Below, piece by piece: positions 1-7,391 of a stretch of DNA of 64,000 nt. The stretch is taken from assembly GCA_963812475.1 (NCBI GenBank), contig CAWEVI010000044.1, positions 186,001 through 250,000 on the forward strand, written 5' to 3'. Made by a program: the position numbers and the translations under genes. This DNA is from JAMXLO01 sp963812475 (GTDB taxonomy: Bacteria; Pseudomonadota; Alphaproteobacteria; Acetobacterales; Acetobacteraceae). Each line of letters begins with the position of its first letter. Position 1 is the stretch's first letter. Below the pieces are notes generated by a model, which worked only from the letters and a program-made list of their open reading frames with translations, made no database searches and was not told the DNA's origin.

Positions 1-428
1 GTAATGGCCCTGCGCACGAACAGGGTGGAATTGCCGGAACCGATCTCGATCAGACGCCGCGGCCGCCGCGTCGCGATATAGCCGTACAGCGATATGGCGT
101 CGAAGGTGGGAAAATAGCCATTCACCCAATACGGCTGGCCGGGCTCGATCTGTTGCAACGTGATGCGACGCAGGGCGGAGTGGAGCGGCAGGAAGCTTTG
201 CAAGGTGGTCCGATAGCGATCCTCGTGCGCTGCGAGCAGGGCGAGCAACTGGGGATGCGGCGGGCGGTCCCAACCATGGCGGACCTTCGGACGCACCGGG
301 TAGTCGATCTCGATCAGCCGGCCCGACGCGCTTAGCGAGGCCAATCGCCTGGCTTCGTGCAAGTCGCCCAGTCCAATCTTGCGCAGCACCATCTGGCGGA
401 GTCCTCGTCCCTTGAGAGCACCCAGCAT
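1..428 (-). CDS. Class I SAM-dependent methyltransferase, partial
   Basis: The reading frame runs off the left edge, so only about 142 N-terminal codons are visible. Near the edge it reads IEIGSGNST, the glycine-rich SAM-binding motif I of class I methyltransferases, preceded by a predicted N-terminal region rich in charged and aromatic residues (YWVNGYFPTFDAISLYGYI). The substrate cannot be told. ATG codons at 428 and 392 are both possible starts; 392 has GAGGA about ten bases upstream, while 428 has GAGG too close. It is divergent from the SDR at 546, leaving about 117 bases for both promoters. The methyltransferase fold is fairly safe; everything else is open. Confidence 0.7.
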   Translation of the reverse strand, partial: MLGALKGRGLRQMVLRKIGLGDLHEARRLASLSASGRLIEIDYPVRPKVRHGWDRPPHPQLLALLAAHEDRYRTTLQSFLPLHSALRRITLQQIEPGQPYWVNGYFPTFDAISLYGYIATRRPRRLIEIGSGNSTLFVRRAI

Positions 429-545
429 TGCCTCGTCATCCCCTCTCGCCCAACTGGAACGTCGCGGCATGAGCCGAAGTGTCCGCGGGCGGGATCGGCG
501 GTATAGTCGAGAGCGGAGCGTCAACCAAATCCGCGGGAGAATTCC

Positions 546-1370
546 ATGCCAAGTGAAGCACGCGTTGCTCTGATCACCGGTTGCGGCAAGCCGGTCGGTA
601 TCGGCAATTCAACCGCACGTGCGCTCGCCGCCGCCGGTGTGACCGTCGTCGTATCCGATGTCGCGCCGACCGGGCTGGCCAACGAGCACAACGTGCAGGG
701 CGACATGGACGCCAACTGGGGCGGCGTGGACAGCCTGGTCGAAGCGATCGGCAAGGCCGGCGGCATCGCCTCCGCCACGCTGGGCGATGTCAGCAAGGAA
801 GCCGACGCGGCAAGAATGGTTGCCGAAGTGCTGCGACGCCATGGCAGGCTCGACATCCTGGTCAACAATGCAGGAGCGCCGCAGGGCGCCGACCGAAACG
901 AGATCGAGGATGTCCCGGTCGCGGCCTGGGACCAGACGATGGCGGTGAATGCGCGTGGCGCCTTCCTGATGTCGCGTGCGGCGGTGCCGGCGATGCGCAA
1001 GGCGGGCTGGGGCCGCATCGTCAGCGTATCGTCGCGTGCCGCGTTCCGCCCCGGTCCGCGCCGCGCGACCTATGCAGCGTCCAAGGCCGCCATCGTCGGT
1101 TTCACCAAATCGCTGGCGTTGGATCTCGCGCCGCTCGGCATCACGGTGAATGCGGTCCTACCCGGTCCGATCCGCACATCGCGCGCGATCAGCACCAACC
1201 GCCGCGAATACGGCGACGATATGGAAGTCGGCTTCAGAGAGCGCGCCAAGGACATCCCGGTCGGCCGCTTCGGTAGTCCCGACGAGGTGGCATCGATGAT
1301 CGCATATCTGGCCTCGGACGGCGCTGCGTTCGTGACAGGTCAGGCGATCGGCGTGGATGGAGGGTGGTGA
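546..1370 (+). CDS. Short-chain dehydrogenase/reductase (SDR)
   Basis: A 274-residue classical SDR, expected to be a cytosolic NAD(P)-dependent oxidoreductase acting on an alcohol or ketone. The nucleotide-binding loop near residues 11-20 reads TGCGKPVGIG, slightly longer than the usual TGxxxGIG. LVNNAG follows near residue 104, then the catalytic Ser and the YxxxK pair in TYAASKAA near residue 178. The C-terminal VTGQAIGVDGGW is typical of the family. The ATG at 546 has GGGAGA about six bases upstream. It appears monocistronic and ends before a palindrome that may terminate it. The substrate is unknown. Confidence 0.9.
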   Translation: MPSEARVALITGCGKPVGIGNSTARALAAAGVTVVVSDVAPTGLANEHNVQGDMDANWGGVDSLVEAIGKAGGIASATLGDVSKEADAARMVAEVLRRHGRLDILVNNAGAPQGADRNEIEDVPVAAWDQTMAVNARGAFLMSRAAVPAMRKAGWGRIVSVSSRAAFRPGPRRATYAASKAAIVGFTKSLALDLAPLGITVNAVLPGPIRTSRAISTNRREYGDDMEVGFRERAKDIPVGRFGSPDEVASMIAYLASDGAAFVTGQAIGVDGGW

Positions 1371-1409
1371 CGCCGGCGGTTCATGATGACCACCATCCCC
1401 GCGAGCGAT

Positions 1410-1437
1410 CGTCATTCCCGCGAAAGCGGGAATGACG
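1410..1437. repeat. REP-like palindrome (GTCATTCCCGC type)
   Basis: A perfect 12-base inverted repeat, CGTCATTCCCGC and its complement, flanks a GAAA loop. It lies between the convergent ends of the SDR and PPOX genes and could act as a bidirectional terminator. Related GTCATCCCCGC palindromes occur at 4240, 14565, 34950 and 43469. Confidence 0.75.
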
Positions 1438-1497
1438 ACGTTGGGGGACGACGACGTAGCGGAACGACGAACTTTGAGTGCAATCGCCTCGTGCTTT

Positions 1498-1896
1498 TCA
1501 GCTCATCCCATGCGCACCGGTGGGCGTGATCTCGTACGTCACCCGCACTTCGCCTGGCTGCGCGAACGGATATTTGTCCTTGCCGAGATACTTCTTTGCC
1601 AGTGAGTCGATATGGGCGTCGGCGCCTGCCTCGGTCATGCGCGTGACCTTGCCGCGCACCTGGATGTAACGGTACGGGTTGTCAGGATCCATGATCGACA
1701 GCGCGACGGGTGAGCCCTCCTTCATGTTGCGCTGCTTCACGCGCCCCTTCGCCGTGTTCACGCGAACCAGACCGTTGGTGTAATCGAACCAGACCGGCGT
1801 CACCTGCGGCGAGCCGTCCGGCATTACGGTCGCCAGTTCGGCGAACGTCTTCTTTTGCGTCAGCAGGTCGAGATAAGCATCGGGGATCACTGCCAT
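1498..1896 (-). CDS. PPOX-class FMN/F420-dependent oxidoreductase
   Basis: A 132-residue protein of the pyridoxamine-5-phosphate-oxidase-like split-barrel family. Residues 20-40 (ELATVMPDGSPQVTPVWFDY) match the family opening strand pair, and VNTAKGRVKQRNMKE near residue 48 is the typical cofactor-phosphate-contacting stretch. YIQVRGKVTRM follows in the barrel. Such proteins bind FMN or F420 and reduce small substrates. The length is normal and AAGGAG lies about ten bases before the ATG at 1896. It appears to be a single gene. FMN versus F420 use cannot be settled, although several LLM-family genes in the window raise the same question. Confidence 0.85.
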   Translation of the reverse strand: MAVIPDAYLDLLTQKKTFAELATVMPDGSPQVTPVWFDYTNGLVRVNTAKGRVKQRNMKEGSPVALSIMDPDNPYRYIQVRGKVTRMTEAGADAHIDSLAKKYLGKDKYPFAQPGEVRVTYEITPTGAHGMS

Positions 1897-2028
1897 TGTC
1901 GAAGGCTCCTTGTCACGCGCCCCTTGCCGGGCGCCGCATGGGAAAGGAAATTACCGCACTCCTCAGATGGTGCGCCTCGGGGGAAAGGGAACCATGTCCA
2001 GCCAATTGATCAGCTTCTACAGTGGGAG

Positions 2029-2265
2029 GCCGAAGAGCCCCGGCTTTCGCCGTACGGCCGCGTGACCGACTCGCAGTCAGCGCTGACATGGCTCGCGGCG
2101 CAGCCGATGGTGAGTGCAGCGGGGCTGGGCATCTATGGCACCAGCTACGGGGGTGCCAGGATCCGCTGGCGCGATCGGCCGCCGACCGACACGCTGGGCT
2201 TCCATCCCAAGTGGGTGGTGGACCGGATCGCGCCGCGACTGGTGCTGTATCTGCCGCCGCGGTAG
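2029..2265 (+). pseudogene. Remnant of an alpha/beta hydrolase with internal deletion
   Basis: The conceptual translation joins two pieces recognisable from alpha/beta hydrolases of the dienelactone-hydrolase or S15-like kind. The first is DSQSALTWLAAQP followed by LGIYGTSYGGA, the nucleophile elbow with Ser in GxSxGG. The second is WVVDRIAPRLVLYLPPR, the strand that normally precedes the acidic residue. About a hundred residues expected between them are missing, the N-terminal part has no convincing hydrolase sequence, and a stop follows directly after PPR so the Asp and His are lost. No ribosome site serves it. I read it as a decayed gene. Confidence 0.65.
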
Positions 2266-2299
2266 TGGATGGGTCCGCTGTTCGGTGCGGGCCGTCGCA

Positions 2300-2459
2300 A
2301 AGTAATCAAGCGGACACAGAGTTCCACAGAGTAGATTATTATTGGCGCTTCGCGCAGGCGGCCGGTAGTTCAATCAAAGCGCCTTGCGCGAAGCGCTCAT
2401 TGCCTTCTCTGTGAAACTCTGTGTGCACTCTGTGCAACTCTGTGCCCACTTGATTACTT
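2300..2459. repeat. 160-bp palindromic element, CACAGAG-iterated arms (copy A)
   Basis: The ends are an exact 11-base inverted repeat, AAGTAATCAAG and CTTGATTACTT. Inside, each arm repeats CACAGAG units about ten bases apart (CACAGAGTTCCACAGAG on the left; on the right the complement reads CACAGAGTTGCACAGAG and continues with further units). A second inverted pair, GCGCTTCGCGCA at 2345 and TGCGCGAAGCGC at 2385, forms an inner hairpin. It sits between the hydrolase remnant and the GxxExxY gene, ending 74 bases before that gene's ATG. A close relative is at 39201-39366. Confidence 0.85.
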
Positions 2460-2533
2460 GATTGCCTGCTGCCGCACGCGCCCTCCCATGGGGATTAACG
2501 CGCCATAAACCGCCACGCGTGATCCTGCCCGAC

Positions 2534-2914
2534 ATGAACATTCCAGATCCCAACGGCCTTACCCGGAGGATCATCGGCCTCGCAATGCGAGTCCACACGC
2601 GCCTAGGCCCGGGTCTGCTCGAAAGCACCTATGAACGTTGCCTGTGCCATGAATTCGATCAGAACGCGCTCGCGTACGCTCGCCAGGTCGATCTGCCACT
2701 GAATTATGACGGCGCACATCTCGACTGCGGCTACCGCGCCGACATCATTTTCACCGACGAGGTGCTCCTGGAATTGAAATCCGTCGAACACGTCCTGCCG
2801 TTGCACGAGGCCCAACTCCTTACCTACCTGCGCCTCAGTCAATGCCGCATCGGGCTGCTGCTCAATTTCAATACGCTGGCACTGAAGGACGGCATCCGCC
2901 GGCGTGTCGTTTGA
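2534..2914 (+). CDS. GxxExxY family protein (PDDEXK-like)
   Basis: A 126-residue protein with the family-defining GPGLLESTYERCL near residues 25-37, followed by a long helix and the stretch DCGYRADIIF...VLLELKSVE. The latter has the D...ExK arrangement of PD-(D/E)XK nuclease folds (Asp about 70, Glu and Lys about 81-83). Family function is not established; a nuclease-like role is inference from the fold. The ATG at 2534 gives the normal family length; a TTG further upstream would add an unrelated tail. No strong ribosome site is seen. A 160-bp CACAGAG palindrome lies immediately upstream, suggesting a link between the gene and the repeat. Confidence 0.85.
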   Translation: MNIPDPNGLTRRIIGLAMRVHTRLGPGLLESTYERCLCHEFDQNALAYARQVDLPLNYDGAHLDCGYRADIIFTDEVLLELKSVEHVLPLHEAQLLTYLRLSQCRIGLLLNFNTLALKDGIRRRVV

Positions 2915-3003
2915 CCTGTCGCGCATGCGGTCGCCGGCGGGAACTCGACGCCCCGCCCGGCCGGTCGTAGGCTGGCGGCCACTCTTCGGGAGGAATAGTA
3001 GCG

Positions 3004-4234
3004 ATGCCGAGCAATGGCCCTGAGACCTGTCTGACCGGCGTGAAGGTGTTGGATCTGACACAGTTCGAAGCAGGCCCGTCCTGCACCGAGGCGCTCGCGT
3101 GGATGGGCGCCGATGTGGTGAAGGTGGAGAACCCCAGGCTTGGCGATCCTGGCCGCACAGCGGGCGGCAAGCCGGGGCAGGACGCCTATTACTTCCTGCA
3201 GGTACAACGCCAACAAGCGCTCGGTCACCGTCAACCTGAAGGACCCGCGCGGCGTCGAACTGGTCAAGGAGATGGCGAAGAAGGCCGACATCTTCTGCGA
3301 GAATTTTGCCCCCGGCGCGATCGAGCGCCTCGGCCTCGGTCCTGACGTGATCCGCGCCATCAACCCCTCGATCATCTATTGCCAGACAAAGGGTTTCGGC
3401 GCCGGCAGCGCGTTCGAGAAGTCCCTGGCGTTCGACATGATCGCGCAGGCGGCCGGCGGGCTGATGAGCATCACCGGCGAGGAGGACGGCCCGCCCTGCA
3501 AGCCCGGGGCGACGATCGGCGACACCGGCACGGGGATGCTGATGGCGATCTCGGTGATGGGCGCCTACGTGCGCCGGCTGCGCACCGGCCAGGGCGAGCA
3601 CCTGCAACTCGCCATGCAGGACGCGATTCTGCACTACATCCGCAATTCGTTCACCTACATGGAGCGCACCGGCAAGGCGGCGCCGCGCGCGGGATCCAAA
3701 ACGGTGGGCGGCGGCAATCCGCCGATCGGCGTCTATCCGTGCAAGGGCGGCGGCCCGAACGACTACGTTTACATCTATTGCAGCCGCGCCAACCCGGAGC
3801 ATTGGAACCGCCTGCTGAAGGTGATGGGTCGCGAGGACCTGATCGGCGATCCGATGTACGACACACCCGACGCACGCACCCAGCATCGCGAGGAGGTGGA
3901 CGCCATCGTCGCCAACTGGTCCAAGCAGCACGACAAGCACGAGGCGATGCGGCTGGTCAGTGCAGCGACCATTCCGTCGGGCGCCGTGATGGACACGATG
4001 GAACTGGCCAACGACAAGAGCTTCGTCGATCGCGGCATCCGCCAGGTGATGCACCATCCGCAGGTCGGCGACTACACGATGAGCGGTTGGCCGGTGCGCT
4101 TCTCCGGCACGACACCGCCGGTCAAGCCGGCGCCGCTGCTTGGCCAGCACAATAGCGAGGTGCTGGCAGACTGGCTGGGGCTCGACAAGGGCAAGATTGG
4201 CGGTCTGCGGAATGATGCGGTGATCGGCGAATGA
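3004..4234 (+). pseudogene. CaiB/BaiF CoA-transferase with one-base frameshift
   Basis: A class III CoA-transferase of about 409 residues, which would move CoA from an acyl-CoA to a carboxylic acid. The frame from 3004 gives LTGVKVLDLTQFEAGPSC and runs to FLQ; the protein then continues in the next frame as YNANKRSVTVNLKDPRG. One extra G at 3201-3202 (CAGGTAC where CAG TAC is expected) explains the break. The rest is intact, including the catalytic Asp in SLAFDMIAQ and the C-terminal LLGQHNSEVLADW. GGGAGG precedes the ATG at 3004. It heads the hydratase-cupin-FAH cluster. Sequencing or assembly error is as likely as true inactivation. Confidence 0.85.
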
Positions 4235-4239
4235 TGCTC

Positions 4240-4328
4240 CGTCCTCGTCATCCCCGCGCAAGCGGGGACCCAGGCTCGTGTCGTGCGACACGCGTCCCCC
4301 TGGATCCCCGCTTGCGCGAGGATGACGG
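4240..4328. repeat. Inverted pair of REP-like palindromes
   Basis: Two GTCATCCCCGC-type hairpins face each other: TCATCCCCGCGCAAGCGGGGAC at the left and its near-complement ending in GAGGATGACG at the right, separated by about 35 bases. They fill the gap between the CoA-transferase and the enoyl-CoA hydratase and could attenuate transcription between them. Confidence 0.7.
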
Positions 4329-4340
4329 GAACGGAGCGCC

Positions 4341-5123
4341 ATGCCGATGAGCCACCGCTATTGCATCGTGCAGGACGAGGGGCAGGTCCGCATCGTCACA
4401 CTGAACCGGCCCGAAGTGCTGAACGCGTTGCACGCCGACGCGAACGACGAACTCGCATCGGTGTGGGACGAGTTCGCCGCGCGTGATGACCTGTGGGTCG
4501 GCATCATCACCGGCGCGGGCGAGCGCGCGTTCTCCGCCGGCAACGACCTGAAGGTGCAGGCCGAAGGCCGCCGCCGACCGAATGGACCCAACGGCTTCGC
4601 CGGCATCACGCATCGCTTCGATCTCGACAAGCCGCTGATCGCCGCGGTGAACGGCTGGGCGATGGGGGGCGGTTTTGAAACCGCGCTCGCCTGCGACATC
4701 ATCATCGCCGCGGAGAACGCGCTGTTCGCCTTGCCGGAACCGCGCGTCGGTCTGATCGCCGGCGGCGGTGGCGTGCATCGACTGCCGCGCGTGATCCCGA
4801 TGAAGAAGGCGATGGGGATGATCCTGACCGGCCGGCGCGTGCCCGCCCGCGAAGGTTTCGAACTCGGCTTCGTCACCGAGGTGGTGCCACAAGGCCACGC
4901 ACTGGAGGCGGCGAAGCGCTGGGCGGCGATGATCCTGGAATGCTCGCCCAAGGCGGTGCGCGCATCGAAGCAGGCGGCCTATCGTGGCCAGGATGCGGCG
5001 TCACTGGAGCGCGCGATGCGCACGGTCTATCCGGCGCAGCAGGAGAACCTGGAAAGCCAGGACTACATCGAAGGACCAAAGGCGTTCGCGGAAAAGCGCA
5101 AGCCAAACTGGCAGAACCGTTAG
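4341..5123 (+). CDS. Enoyl-CoA hydratase/isomerase
   Basis: A 260-residue crotonase-fold protein of normal length. The oxyanion-hole regions are AFSAGNDLK near residue 63 and GGGFE near 109-113. Both acidic residues used by true hydratases are present: Glu about 113 in GGGFETAL and Glu about 133 in LPEPRVGL. It should add water to a trans-2-enoyl-CoA, possibly one made by the upstream CoA-transferase and a dehydrogenase elsewhere. The next gene starts ten bases after its stop and a FAH-family gene follows, so the three are probably one transcript. The exact acyl chain is unknown; members of this fold can also act as isomerases. Confidence 0.9.
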   Translation: MPMSHRYCIVQDEGQVRIVTLNRPEVLNALHADANDELASVWDEFAARDDLWVGIITGAGERAFSAGNDLKVQAEGRRRPNGPNGFAGITHRFDLDKPLIAAVNGWAMGGGFETALACDIIIAAENALFALPEPRVGLIAGGGGVHRLPRVIPMKKAMGMILTGRRVPAREGFELGFVTEVVPQGHALEAAKRWAAMILECSPKAVRASKQAAYRGQDAASLERAMRTVYPAQQENLESQDYIEGPKAFAEKRKPNWQNR

Positions 5124-5133
5124 GGGAGAAGAC

Positions 5134-5484
5134 ATGAAAATACACAACCTGTATTGCGACGCGAACGGCGAGTCGCACTGGCGCGATATCGAGGTCGAGT
5201 GGGTCGAGGAGCGCAATTTTTCCAAGATATCGGCGCGCCTGCCGGCCAACGGCATCATCTTTCGCGAGACCTCGGGCGACTACGACCTGTCATGGCATCC
5301 GGCGCCGCGCCGCCAGTACATCATCAACCTTGACGGCGGCGTGCAGATCACGGCAAGCGACGGGCAGGCGCGGGCGATCGGTGCCGGCGAGGTCGTGCTG
5401 GTAGAGGACACTACCGGCAAGGGCCATCTGTCGAAGTCGGTCGGCGGCAAGATGCGGCGCTCGATCTTCGTTCCGGTTGAATAG
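5134..5484 (+). CDS. Cupin-like small protein
   Basis: A 116-residue protein with a beta-rich, cupin-like pattern: WHPAPRRQYIINLDGGVQI near residue 51, then AIGAGEVVLVEDTTGKGHLSK near 85, the spacing of the two conserved cupin motifs. The typical three-His/Glu metal set is incomplete, so metal binding is uncertain. GGGGAGA is well placed before the ATG at 5134. It starts ten bases after the hydratase and ends nine bases before the FAH-family gene, which implies a role in the same pathway, perhaps binding or tautomerising an intermediate. That role is inference from position only. Confidence 0.75.
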   Translation: MKIHNLYCDANGESHWRDIEVEWVEERNFSKISARLPANGIIFRETSGDYDLSWHPAPRRQYIINLDGGVQITASDGQARAIGAGEVVLVEDTTGKGHLSKSVGGKMRRSIFVPVE

Positions 5485-5493
5485 GGGGCAATC

Positions 5494-6420
5494 ATGAAGC
5501 TGGCGTTTTTCGATGACTACAAGCTGGGCGTGGTCAAGGGCGACAACATCGTTGATGTGTCGGCGGCGGTGCGCGATATTCCGCATCTCGGTCCGCACGA
5601 CCTGATCAACGGGCTGATCGCGCGGTTCGGCGATTACAAAAAGCGCCTGGAGGATGCCGCCGCCAGCGGCAAGGGCGTGCCGGTCTCCAGCGTGCGCCTG
5701 CGCGCTCCGCTGCCGAAGCCAGGCAACATCGTCTGCATGGCGGTGAACTACATGGAAAACGGCACGCGCAAGGAACCGGCGCCGATCAACGCCTTCCACA
5801 AGGCGCCGACCTCGGTGCTCGGGCCGGGCGAGACCATGGTGCTGCCTGATGTGCCCGCTACCATCTTCGAGGGCGAAGCCGAGATGGCGCTGGTGATCGG
5901 CAGGCGCGCCAGCCACGTCAAGGCAGCCGATGCGATGAACTACGTGTTCGGCTATACCAACTTCATCGACGGCTCGGCGCGTGGGCTGCCTCCGCAGAGT
6001 TTTTTCGCCATGAAGTCGCGCGATACATTCGCACCGATCGGACCGTATCTGGTGACCGCGGACGAGATTCCCGATCCGCACAAGGTGGCGGTGAAGCTGT
6101 CGGTGAACGGCACGATCAAGCAGGACTTCAACACCGACGACATGGCGCACAACATCCCGCGCTGCATCGAGTGGGTGACGTCGATCCACACGCTGGAACC
6201 CGGCGACATCCTGGCCACCGGCACCAACCATCGCGGACTGTCCAGCTTCATGGACGGGGACACGGTTGAGTTGGAGTGTGCCGGCCTCGGCAAGCTGAGC
6301 TTCAAAGTGCGCGACGATTTGAAGCGCACCTGGTCGCGCGAGACGCGTCTCGATCGTCAGGGACAGGGGTTCGACACACCGACGCCGCAGGTCAGCGGAA
6401 AATACGTACCGGCGAAGTAG
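5494..6420 (+). CDS. Fumarylacetoacetate hydrolase (FAH) family protein
   Basis: A 308-residue FAH-superfamily enzyme. The C-terminal catalytic domain starts around residue 70 (LPKPGNIVCMAVNY). Its metal site is visible in FEGEAEMALVIG near residue 126 (Glu-x-Glu) and in FIDGSARG near 155, which keeps the Asp of the usual NDVTARD. GDILATGTNHRGL near residue 238 matches the family glycine loop. Such enzymes cleave or decarboxylate diketo or hydrated acids, or hydrolyse acylpyruvates. The gene closes a tight cluster with an enoyl-CoA hydratase and cupin protein. A GC-rich palindrome follows the stop. The substrate is not determined. Confidence 0.88.
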   Translation: MKLAFFDDYKLGVVKGDNIVDVSAAVRDIPHLGPHDLINGLIARFGDYKKRLEDAAASGKGVPVSSVRLRAPLPKPGNIVCMAVNYMENGTRKEPAPINAFHKAPTSVLGPGETMVLPDVPATIFEGEAEMALVIGRRASHVKAADAMNYVFGYTNFIDGSARGLPPQSFFAMKSRDTFAPIGPYLVTADEIPDPHKVAVKLSVNGTIKQDFNTDDMAHNIPRCIEWVTSIHTLEPGDILATGTNHRGLSSFMDGDTVELECAGLGKLSFKVRDDLKRTWSRETRLDRQGQGFDTPTPQVSGKYVPAK

Positions 6421-6426
6421 GCAAGG

Positions 6427-6488
6427 CCCCCTCCCGCAAGGGAAGGGGGAGTTCGTCAAATTCTCCCTCCCCCGCTTGCGGGGGAGGG
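6427..6488. terminator. C-rich/G-rich inverted repeat between convergent genes
   Basis: CCCCCTCCCGCAAGGGAAGGGGG and a second copy, CCTCCCCCGCTTGCGGGGGAGG, form hairpins between the convergent FAH-family and amidohydrolase genes. There is no long T-run, so terminator action is inferred from position and stem strength. The sequence resembles the element at 32031. Confidence 0.5.
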
Positions 6489-6504
6489 CCGGGAGAGGGT
6501 GCGG

Positions 6505-7323
6505 CTACGTCGCCTGCCGCTTCCAGCCCAACCAGTCGCACACACCCTGGCCCATCACAAGTTCCAGGTCATTGCCCTTCAGCCACGGCAATTCCTCGGT
6601 GAACAACGTGACGCATTGCCGATAACTGCACGGCATGCGCGTCAGGTCCGTGCCCCAGAAGAACCGCCGCGGCCCATACGCATCGAAGATCCGATGCAGC
6701 CCGTCATGAATATCGCGGAACGGATAAGTCAGGGCGGAATAGCCAGGCGCGCCGGTCGCCTTGATCGCGACGTTCGGCAGCTTCGCCAACGCCAATAGCG
6801 CATCCAGATCGACAAATGCCGCATCGCCCTTAGCAGACCGCACCAAACCCAGATGATCGACCAGCAGACGCAGATGCGGATGCCGCTCGGCGATCTGTCG
6901 GAACTGCGGCAGGAAGCGCCACGCCATTGTCGCGATCGGCGTGCCGGCGCGTTCGGCCGCCGGCCACACCCAGTCCATCGTGCCGTCCTTGTGCCAGTTC
7001 TCCTGCTCCGGCCGCGTCAGCGACCAGCGCAGACCGAGCATGCCGGGCCGCTGCTTCCAGGTCTCGATACGCTTGCGCTCTTCGGGCTTGTCGAGCGGAA
7101 ACCAACCGAGGATGCAGAACCTGTCTGGATATTTCTTCGCCGCCTCCACCGCCATCTCGTTGGACCCGGCGTCCCAGCTTGGCGGATGCAGCACCGCGCC
7201 GTTCACGCCGGCCTCGTCCATTTCCTTGATCAGTTCCTCGGCCGTGTAGATCGAGGTCTGTCGGTGATGGCCGCTCGGCGTGCCGCTGCCCCAAATGTGC
7301 ACCTGCGCGTCGATGATCTGCAT
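6505..7323 (-). CDS. Amidohydrolase-2 family metal-dependent hydrolase/decarboxylase
   Basis: A 272-residue TIM-barrel protein of the amidohydrolase-2 (ACMSD-like) family. The opening IIDAQVHIWG has a Gln where many relatives have a first metal His (DxHxH), VDHLGL near residue 155 supplies a conserved Asp-His, and FWGTDLTR near 222 supplies the final Asp. These enzymes hydrolyse lactones or decarboxylate aromatic acids. The ATG at 7323 is preceded by a strong AGGAGGAGA; an upstream in-frame start would add a basic tail not expected in the family. It converges on the FAH-family gene and is divergent from surE. Confidence 0.85.
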   Translation of the reverse strand: MQIIDAQVHIWGSGTPSGHHRQTSIYTAEELIKEMDEAGVNGAVLHPPSWDAGSNEMAVEAAKKYPDRFCILGWFPLDKPEERKRIETWKQRPGMLGLRWSLTRPEQENWHKDGTMDWVWPAAERAGTPIATMAWRFLPQFRQIAERHPHLRLLVDHLGLVRSAKGDAAFVDLDALLALAKLPNVAIKATGAPGYSALTYPFRDIHDGLHRIFDAYGPRRFFWGTDLTRMPCSYRQCVTLFTEELPWLKGNDLELVMGQGVCDWLGWKRQAT

Positions 7324-7391
7324 GGTTCGTCTCCTCCTGCCCGCGTCATGCTGGACGTGGCGGGCGCGACGCGTCAAACAGGGACCCGACA

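Noticed and set aside
2300..2459. CRISPR-like array of CACAGAG repeats
   Set aside because: Units are only 7-10 bases, without unique spacers, and are arranged as inverted arms rather than direct repeats. No cas gene is present.
2300..2459. Insertion sequence with the GxxExxY gene as transposase
   Set aside because: The inverted ends do not enclose the gene, no target-site duplication is evident, and the protein is not a known transposase. Only a looser association is proposed.
2603..4342. A 579-codon reverse-strand frame over the GxxExxY and CoA-transferase genes
   Set aside because: It is a shadow of the frameshifted CoA-transferase; its translation has no recognisable family and plus-strand genes explain the region.
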